The notes under the pieces were generated by a model, which was not told the DNA's origin, ran no database searches, and worked only from the letters and a program-made list of their open reading frames with translations. DNA of 40,704 bases from Terriglobia bacterium. GTDB lineage: Bacteria > Acidobacteriota > Terriglobia > JAIQFV01. The stretch is from the NCBI GenBank assembly GCA_028716525.1, contig JAQUPQ010000038.1, positions 1-40,704 on the forward strand, written 5' to 3'. Positions 35,003-40,704 of this stretch are shown piece by piece. How positions within the stretch are numbered: the stretch's first letter is position 1; the number at the start of each line of letters is the position of its first letter. A program made the translations under genes and the position numbers.

Positions 35003-37516
35003 TCAATACACAATATCGATGCCGGTATCGAGGAATCGATGCTGCATTCCAGTAAAACGTCTGAAGAAGGGAGAGGTGATGTTGTTGTACACGTCCCGCG
35101 GATTGGCACGGTCGGTAACATTGAAAATGGTTAGGGCTCCGCGCAATTTGTGGTTCTTGATCCAGGGAAGCGGCAATCGAAATTCCTTGCTGAGTTTTAA
35201 ATCCAGAGAAAGAAATCGCGGGAAACGCCGGCTGTTGGGCAGACCCACATAATTTTGCCTCTCATCGACCCAGGAGAATGGAAACCCGGAATGATAGTCC
35301 AGCAAAGGGCTCGCCAGAATCCCCCAGAAATGAGTCTGAAACCGCCCCCACGTAATAAGCCGATGGGGAATGTCTGAAGGCAAGGAGCCATGAAAATTAG
35401 GGCGAATGACCGGTTGTTCAAACGGCACATAGATCTGACTCAAGGTATTGAGATCGCCCTGCGCCCGGCTATTGACATAAGAAATATTCCATTCCGTTCC
35501 GGGTGTGGGCCGCGTATGGAGTGTGAATTCCAGCTCATGGTATTGGGCACTTCCATTGTTGAATAAGACCATCATCGGGGCTGCGGCACCGCTTGAGCTC
35601 TGCGGTTCCACAAAGAACTGATTGTAGGACCGGCTGAATACAAATCCCACCCGGAGTGCGATGTTGGGACGCAACTCGTGATTCCCTTCCACGTTCCACG
35701 TTAGATTGTATGGCGTCGTCCCGAACGGACGTTGCGAATAAAGGGGAGTTCTTTGAGCCGTCCATGCGCCATACATGTTGTTGAACATCACGGATGGCCC
35801 CACGAGCACCCCTGAAGAATTGAACAAGCTGACTTGGCGCGCCGGATTGGCGGCAAAATCAGCAGCCAACAACGGGACATGGTCATAGAAAATTCCCAGC
35901 CCGCTTCGAATAATCGTCCTGCCGCTCTTTCCCGGGGAAAAGACAATCCCGAATCGGGGCGCCAGGTTGGCTTTGCCGCCCAAACTTTGGGCCGAGTACC
36001 TCAATCCCCCATCCACTCCGACGCGTTCATTAATGGACCAGTGATTCTGGATAAAGAGGTTCGCTTCATTTCCACTCGCCGACATCCGACCCTGACCGGC
36101 AAAATCGATACGTTCAGCCAGTGAGCCGTCGCTTCTCAAAAGATCAATGCCGTGCGACAGGCTCGATCCCTCGAAGGCGCGCCGCAGAAAACTTCCTCCT
36201 AGCGTCAGTTCATGTTTGCCATGCCAATTCTTCGCGGGCAAAGAATAATTTGTTCGCAGCTCCTCCTGGTTGCTTTGGCGGTTGAACGTATTGAAGAAAT
36301 TTCCATCGTAACCGTCGGGAGTGATCCGCATATCCGCCGGTCCCTGTCCATGCCCCCCGCTGTCGAATTCCGTTCCTTGCAGCACCGTCGATAGAACTCC
36401 GCCTGATTTTGTGACATATCGATCCGCCAATGAAACGGAGAAGCCATTCTGGTCATAGTCTGAGGAAGCCGATTGCGGGATCAGAGAACTGATATTGGCA
36501 AATTGTCGCCGCAGGGGGAACACATTCGCATTGACGGTAATCAGGTGATTATCGGAGACAATGTATTGAAGCGACGTGAACGAATTCAGGTCCCGGGTCT
36601 TGATTTCATTCTTGGGCCACGGCAGCCCGCGCACCGGCTGCTTGTCAATGTCGAAAGCCACGGCTTCGGAAAAATTTAGTCGACCGCTGCGGAGGAGCGG
36701 ACCCGTGACATAAAGTTTGGGATTGACGTTTGCCAGGCCGACCAGTTGGCCATTCTTGAGGCGGGGATTGGGCGGAATGTCCTGGACCTCGTACTCCCAG
36801 CGGCTGGAGGGTGGACGCGTATATAAGGCTGTCAAACCGCCCGTGAAGCCACCATACTCCGCCGCATAGGCGTTCTTATACACTTGCAATGATTCAATCG
36901 CCTGCACCGGGACATCGATCGAGAAGCTGCCCGTGACGGGATCCACTGCTTCCGCGGAATTCACCAGCATGAGGCCTTGGTTTTCCGGTAGACCCTTGAT
37001 ATTGATTCTTCCATCGGGTGTGCGGATGACCCCGGGCAAAATCGGCAGAGCCGCCTTGAACTTTTGTTCTGTCAGGGGCAGGTCCGTCATCTGCTGTGTG
37101 CTGAGGGTGTCGGGCGGAGCACCTTGCTCGGGAACCACGGTGGATGCAGCCTCAGTGACCCCGACCGTCTGTCGAAGTCGGACCTCCGCGGACAGCTTCA
37201 GTTGAAGGAGGATCGGCTCCTCGGCCACTTCCAAATCTTTCTTGACGGGATAAAATCCCATGGCCGCGCAGGAGAGCCTGTACTTCCCCGGCAAAGCATT
37301 TTCGAATTTGAATTCTCCCCGGCTGTCCGTCTTTCGCGTCACACCCCCCGTAGGCAAAAGCGGACCTGTCAATGTACACACGGCCTCGGCGATGGGCGTG
37401 TTCTGCTCGTTTACAACGTCGCCCTGAATCGCAGTTCTTGTCTCCGGTGAAGACACGACGGACACAGGAATACCGAGGAAAAAGATGAGGATGGAAAGAA
37501 CTGCCCCGAGTTTCAA
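35003..37516 (-). CDS. TonB-dependent receptor with carboxypeptidase-regulatory-like domain
   Basis: An 837-residue outer-membrane receptor. Signal peptide 1-25; CarboxypepD_reg-like domain at about 30-115 (IQGDVVNEQNTPIAEAVCTL, DSRGEFKFENALPGKYRLSC). A plug region follows at about 140-240 (LPLTEQKFKAALPILPGV, AAEYGGFTGG). A 22-strand-type barrel runs to an aromatic C-terminus (DIVY). The overall type is the Oar-like family abundant in acidobacteria, here shorter than usual. TTG 37516 is chosen: GAGGA is 7 nt upstream and it gives an MKLGAVLS signal start. No TonB partner genes are next to it, so substrate is unknown. Confidence 0.88.
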   Translation of the reverse strand: MKLGAVLSILIFFLGIPVSVVSSPETRTAIQGDVVNEQNTPIAEAVCTLTGPLLPTGGVTRKTDSRGEFKFENALPGKYRLSCAAMGFYPVKKDLEVAEEPILLQLKLSAEVRLRQTVGVTEAASTVVPEQGAPPDTLSTQQMTDLPLTEQKFKAALPILPGVIRTPDGRINIKGLPENQGLMLVNSAEAVDPVTGSFSIDVPVQAIESLQVYKNAYAAEYGGFTGGLTALYTRPPSSRWEYEVQDIPPNPRLKNGQLVGLANVNPKLYVTGPLLRSGRLNFSEAVAFDIDKQPVRGLPWPKNEIKTRDLNSFTSLQYIVSDNHLITVNANVFPLRRQFANISSLIPQSASSDYDQNGFSVSLADRYVTKSGGVLSTVLQGTEFDSGGHGQGPADMRITPDGYDGNFFNTFNRQSNQEELRTNYSLPAKNWHGKHELTLGGSFLRRAFEGSSLSHGIDLLRSDGSLAERIDFAGQGRMSASGNEANLFIQNHWSINERVGVDGGLRYSAQSLGGKANLAPRFGIVFSPGKSGRTIIRSGLGIFYDHVPLLAADFAANPARQVSLFNSSGVLVGPSVMFNNMYGAWTAQRTPLYSQRPFGTTPYNLTWNVEGNHELRPNIALRVGFVFSRSYNQFFVEPQSSSGAAAPMMVLFNNGSAQYHELEFTLHTRPTPGTEWNISYVNSRAQGDLNTLSQIYVPFEQPVIRPNFHGSLPSDIPHRLITWGRFQTHFWGILASPLLDYHSGFPFSWVDERQNYVGLPNSRRFPRFLSLDLKLSKEFRLPLPWIKNHKLRGALTIFNVTDRANPRDVYNNITSPFFRRFTGMQHRFLDTGIDIVY

Positions 37517-38138
37517 CCGAATATCCTCAACCGGCTCGAACAACCTGAATGCTTCAATACCGATAACGATTAGCGACGAAATCTCCCTGCCTGCGCCTCC
37601 CGGAAGAACAAGAATTTATATCGCCTCGGGGGAAGCAATCAAGTGTTCAGTCAAGAAATTTGGAGTCATGTGTTCATGCCTGCCATCAACCGAATGCATC
37701 CCCTCCAGGGCGGTAGGCATCATAGTTAGTTGCTAATGCAGATTCCCGTTTAATAAAGAACTCCGAAGCTCAAGCCGACTGAGAAGCGGGAGCAAACCCG
37801 TAAACGTCCAAGGGAGTTCGATGGACACCTATTCCCCTCTCGGTGGAAGGAACATTCCCCCGACTGAGGGAAAGGGCTGCTGCGCTTCTCCGGCACTACA
37901 GAGATTTACCCTGTTTTCCGTAGACTCAGTTCTCCATCAAGACCCTTGATCATTTCCACCAAGTCTGGGGACTCACAGCAGAGTCCTCGGAGGAAATGGA
38001 GCATGCTATACGTCGCCGCCATCGATGCGTCGACGGTTGACCCATGAAGGTTATACAAACGCGCCTCAAAGCATTTTCTTTTCCGGCCTTTTTCGGAGCA
38101 GCATCCGGGCCGGCAAAACACGCGGGGAGTCACTGACC
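37517..38138. other. Divergent intergenic region, no gene seen
   Basis: A 620-nt gap between the receptor gene (-) and the aminotransferase (+). It holds the receptor promoter at 37615-37642. A stretch around 37770-37820 with GGGAGCAAACCC looked riboswitch-like but lacks the required consensus. Short frames on either strand have no recognisable content. No clear plus-strand promoter was identified. Confidence 0.5.
37615..37642 (-). promoter_or_regulatory. Candidate promoter of the TonB receptor gene
   Basis: Minus strand -35 TTGATT (37637-37642), 16-nt spacer, -10 TATAAA (37615-37620), about 100 nt before the start codon. Confidence 0.5.
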
Positions 38139-39500
38139 ATGCTTGCGCCCACTTCTACCCTTCTTTCCACCGAACAATATTCACAGCATGTCAATCCCCA
38201 GTGGGTCCGCCTCCTGGACTTATTGCAGATGAACGAGTGTTACCGGGAATGCATCGGGGCGGAGCTTTTCACGGCCGAGGGGCGCCGCATCCTCGATTTC
38301 TTATCGGGTTACTCTGTCCACAATGTCGGCCATAACCATCCCGCCGTTCTTGCCGCGATAAGAGACGAGATGGACCGTCGCGGACCCGCCATGTTGCAAA
38401 GCCACGTTTCGGAGCTGGCCGGAGAGTTAGCCGACCAGCTATGCCGCCGTGCCGGCGGGCGGTTGACCAAAGTTTATTTCTCCAACTCGGGCAGCGAGGG
38501 AATTGAAGCCGCCATCAAGTTTGCACGGGCTCATACCGGACGCTTCGGTCTGCTCCATGCCGACGGCGCGTTTCACGGGCTCACCTGCGGAGCGCTGTCT
38601 TTAATGGGCAGTTCCTTCTGGCGGGAGGGTTTTGGGCCGATGCTGCCTGAAACGGAGTCCGTTCCTTTCGGGGAGTTAAGCCCCCTCGAAGAAAAGTTGC
38701 GCAGCAGAAAGTTTGCAGCATTTATTGTCGAGCCCGTTCAATCCGAAGCCGGCATCCGGATCCCCCCGCGCGATTATTTGGGCCAGGCGCAGGATCTCTG
38801 CCGGCGATACGGCACCCTCTTTGTCTTGGACGAAGTCCAAACCGGATTGCATCGCACAGGGCCCTTCCTCGCGGCCCATCATTTCGGTCTGGATCCCGAC
38901 ATGGTGGTTCTCGCCAAGGCACTCAGTGGCGGGCTGATTCCGGTGGGCGCTTTGCTCCTGTCGGACGCCGTGTACGAATCGGTCTACCCCTCCTTGCGTC
39001 GCGCCTTAATCCATACGTCCACCTTCGGCGAAAACAGTCTGGCGATGCGGGCCGGACTGGCGACGCTGCAAGTCTTGGAAGACGAGAGGTTGGGAGAGCG
39101 GGCTACCCAGGTCGGGGAGCGGCTGCGCCGCGATTTGGGCCAAGCGCTCGCTGATCTGGAAATGGTCAAGGAAGTTCGCGGGCTGGGACTGCTCTGCGGG
39201 ATCGAGTTCCACACGCCCAAACAGCTTCGCTTGAAAGTCTTTTTTGAAGCGTTCAAGAGAATCCATCCGGGCATGTTTGGCCAGTTGCTGGTCATGCGCT
39301 TGTTTGGCGACCAGAACATTCTCACGCAAATCTGTGGCAACAATTTTTTGGTTTTGAAGATTGCTCCACCGCTGATGGTCAGCGATGCGCAAGTCGACGA
39401 GTTTGTTTCGAAAACGGCGGAAGTGGTGGACGCCATCCATTCTTCCAACGCGTTTTGGTCCGACGCGCTGAGTCTGGCCCGTCGCGCCGTTAATATTTGA
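38139..39500 (+). CDS. Class III PLP-dependent aminotransferase
   Basis: A 453-residue class III (ornithine/acetylornithine-type fold) aminotransferase. It has LDFLSGYSVHNVGHNHP, the NSGSEGIEAAIKFARAH PLP-phosphate loop, FVLDEVQTG, and the PLP Lys K260 in LAKALSGGLIPVGALL. The C-terminal GNNFLVLKIAPPL is conserved in a broad subfamily. ATG 38139 has GGGGAG 9 nt upstream; an in-frame upstream start lacks homology. Substrate is not evident. It is 64 nt before a type III PKS gene, so it may supply or modify an amine-bearing precursor for that pathway. Confidence 0.9.
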   Translation: MLAPTSTLLSTEQYSQHVNPQWVRLLDLLQMNECYRECIGAELFTAEGRRILDFLSGYSVHNVGHNHPAVLAAIRDEMDRRGPAMLQSHVSELAGELADQLCRRAGGRLTKVYFSNSGSEGIEAAIKFARAHTGRFGLLHADGAFHGLTCGALSLMGSSFWREGFGPMLPETESVPFGELSPLEEKLRSRKFAAFIVEPVQSEAGIRIPPRDYLGQAQDLCRRYGTLFVLDEVQTGLHRTGPFLAAHHFGLDPDMVVLAKALSGGLIPVGALLLSDAVYESVYPSLRRALIHTSTFGENSLAMRAGLATLQVLEDERLGERATQVGERLRRDLGQALADLEMVKEVRGLGLLCGIEFHTPKQLRLKVFFEAFKRIHPGMFGQLLVMRLFGDQNILTQICGNNFLVLKIAPPLMVSDAQVDEFVSKTAEVVDAIHSSNAFWSDALSLARRAVNI

Positions 39501-39564
39501 AAGGAAGAATGAAACGAGGCTGGCATCACAATAGACCGGCTCGTTCCACGAGAACAATCGAATC

Positions 39565-40611
39565 ATGAAAATCGCCAGCGTCGCCAGTTCGTTCCCGCCC
39601 CACTATTACAAACAGGAGGTTCTGACGGGGGCTTTAAAACAATTCTGGGGGGACCGATTGAATAGCCCCCAGGTGATCGACCGCCTGCACAATCACTCCG
39701 CCGTCGAAGGTCGATATCTTTCTCTGCCGTTGGAAGAATATTACCAAATCCAAACCTGGGGACAGGCCAACAACGCCTGGATTCGCACCGCCGAAGAATT
39801 GGGCCGCGAGGCGCTCTGTCGCGCCCTGCGTGGCGCCGGCCTTTCGCCGCAGGACCTCAACGCCATCTTCGTCGTCTCAGTGACCGGCATCGCCAGCCCC
39901 TCGCTGGAAGCGCGTCTTGCCAATCGCATGGGTTTTTCGCCTCATATCAAACGGATTCCCATCTTCGGTCTGGGATGCGTGGCGGGGGCTGCCGGCATCG
40001 CCCGCGCCGCCGACTACGTGCGGGGTTTCCCTCACCACGTCGCCGCCCTATTGGCCGTCGAACTGTGCTCGCTGACGATCCAAAAAGAAGATCTTTCCAT
40101 GGCCAATTTGATTTCAGCAGGACTGTTTGGCGACGGGGCGGCTGCCGTGATCGTCACCGGCTCGGAAAGTGCCGAAAGCGGTCCGACCGTCCTGGCGACC
40201 AGATCCGTGTTTTACCCGGACACACAGGACATCATGGGATGGAACATCTCGGAAAAGGGTTTTCAGATCGTCCTTTCTCCACATCTTCCGGATTTAATCG
40301 AAGAACACCTCGGTCACGACGTCGAAACTTTTCTCGAGGACTGTGGAATCGATCGCTCCGCTATCGGCTGCTGGATTCTTCACACCGGCGGGCCGAAGAT
40401 TCTCGATGCCACGGCCCATGCGCTGAAGCTTCCCAAGACCGCTTTGGCTACATCGTGGGAATGCCTTCGAAAGGTCGGAAACCTATCTTCGGCCTCCGTG
40501 TTGCTCGTCTTGGAACAATTCCTCCGGCGGAGACCGGCCGCGGGAACCTACGGATTGCTGGCCGCCATGGGGCCGGGCTTCTGTTCGGAACTGGTTTTGC
40601 TGAGGTGGTAA
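39565..40611 (+). CDS. Type III polyketide synthase (chalcone/stilbene synthase-like)
   Basis: A 348-residue thiolase-fold enzyme with the full triad C138 (FGLGCVAGAAG), H273 (ILHTGGPK) and N306 (GNLSSAS). This supports a decarboxylating condensing enzyme that uses CoA starter and malonyl-CoA. It is not a FabH, given the GLGC and GNLSSASVL context. It lies between the aminotransferase and an FAD oxidoreductase starting 4 nt later, so all three are probably one operon. The product is unknown; known relatives make alkylresorcinols, alkylpyrones or quinone precursors. Confidence 0.9.
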   Translation: MKIASVASSFPPHYYKQEVLTGALKQFWGDRLNSPQVIDRLHNHSAVEGRYLSLPLEEYYQIQTWGQANNAWIRTAEELGREALCRALRGAGLSPQDLNAIFVVSVTGIASPSLEARLANRMGFSPHIKRIPIFGLGCVAGAAGIARAADYVRGFPHHVAALLAVELCSLTIQKEDLSMANLISAGLFGDGAAAVIVTGSESAESGPTVLATRSVFYPDTQDIMGWNISEKGFQIVLSPHLPDLIEEHLGHDVETFLEDCGIDRSAIGCWILHTGGPKILDATAHALKLPKTALATSWECLRKVGNLSSASVLLVLEQFLRRRPAAGTYGLLAAMGPGFCSELVLLRW

Positions 40612-40615
40612 CGTA

Positions 40616-40704
40616 ATGGCTGTTGCTCGAAATACAGACGTCCTTGTCATTGGAGGAGGACCGGCGGGTCTGGCGGCGGCTCTGGCATGCCGCCAGAAGG
40701 GATT
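40616..40704 (+). CDS. FAD-dependent oxidoreductase (3' partial)
   Basis: Only the first 29 codons are in the window. They encode a beta-strand DVLVIGGGPAGLAAALACRQ, the GxGxxG dinucleotide-binding motif of FAD/NAD-linked enzymes. It starts 4 nt after the PKS stop. By analogy with other type III PKS clusters it could be a monooxygenase or reductase that tailors the polyketide; this fragment cannot tell. Confidence 0.8.
   Translation, partial: MAVARNTDVLVIGGGPAGLAAALACRQKG

Noticed and set aside
37770-37820. c-di-GMP or cobalamin riboswitch before the aminotransferase or receptor
   Set aside because: GGGAGCAAACCC resembles part of a GEMM motif, but the conserved ACGCAAA core and the B12 box are absent.
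37906-38133. 75-residue minus-strand frame
   Set aside because: Low-complexity basic start, no family, no ribosome-binding site; lies in a non-coding gap.

Overview
The window looks like chromosomal DNA of a Gram-negative, probably acidobacterial or related, environmental bacterium. Evidence for this is a TonB-dependent receptor with an N-terminal carboxypeptidase-regulatory-like domain, a Wza/Wzc-type exopolysaccharide export operon with an outer-membrane barrel, the sucC-sucD-ndk grouping, and many palindromic intergenic repeats. The phylum is an inference from gene content; no rRNA or tRNA gene was seen. The left half is a dense core of amino-acid and housekeeping genes, and the right half is cell-envelope and accessory.

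1-17024 (+): a nearly complete histidine operon, hisZ(partial)-hisG(short form)-hisD-hisC-hisB-hisH-hisA-[unknown membrane coiled-coil gene]-hisF-hisIE, with ATGA overlaps between hisG/D/C/B. It is followed by trpE-trpG, aspS, mutL, cmk, a stand-alone AroQ-class chorismate mutase and a class I-beta DAHP synthase. The genes link the shikimate/chorismate trunk to Trp and to His. A palindromic repeat cluster separates hisF from hisIE, and two other inverted-repeat elements sit before mutL and cmk.

17102-23895 (mostly -): a lone trpA converges on aroF. A PAP2-family membrane enzyme lies on +. On - follow a DUF2905-type small membrane protein, a secreted protein of unknown function, ndk, and sucD-[small secreted protein]-sucC, with a good sigma70-type promoter in front of sucC.

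23994-26188: guaB on + has a clear promoter, but an intrinsic terminator lies between that promoter and the start codon (possible attenuator or short leader RNA). A cluster of structured repeats follows.

26149-33051 (-): an exopolysaccharide operon read as outer-membrane barrel, SLBB/Wza-like export protein, Wzz/tyrosine autokinase, and a secreted protein with three internal repeats and a polyproline tail. It ends at a strong terminator. Two PilZ-domain genes lie upstream of it, then a 219-bp palindromic MITE-like element and a TonB-dependent receptor.

38139-40704 (+): a class III aminotransferase, a type III polyketide synthase with an intact Cys-His-Asn triad, and the start of an FAD-dependent oxidoreductase. 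This looks like the left end of a small specialised-metabolite cluster and, with the repeat protein of the exopolysaccharide operon, is the most novel-looking part of the window.
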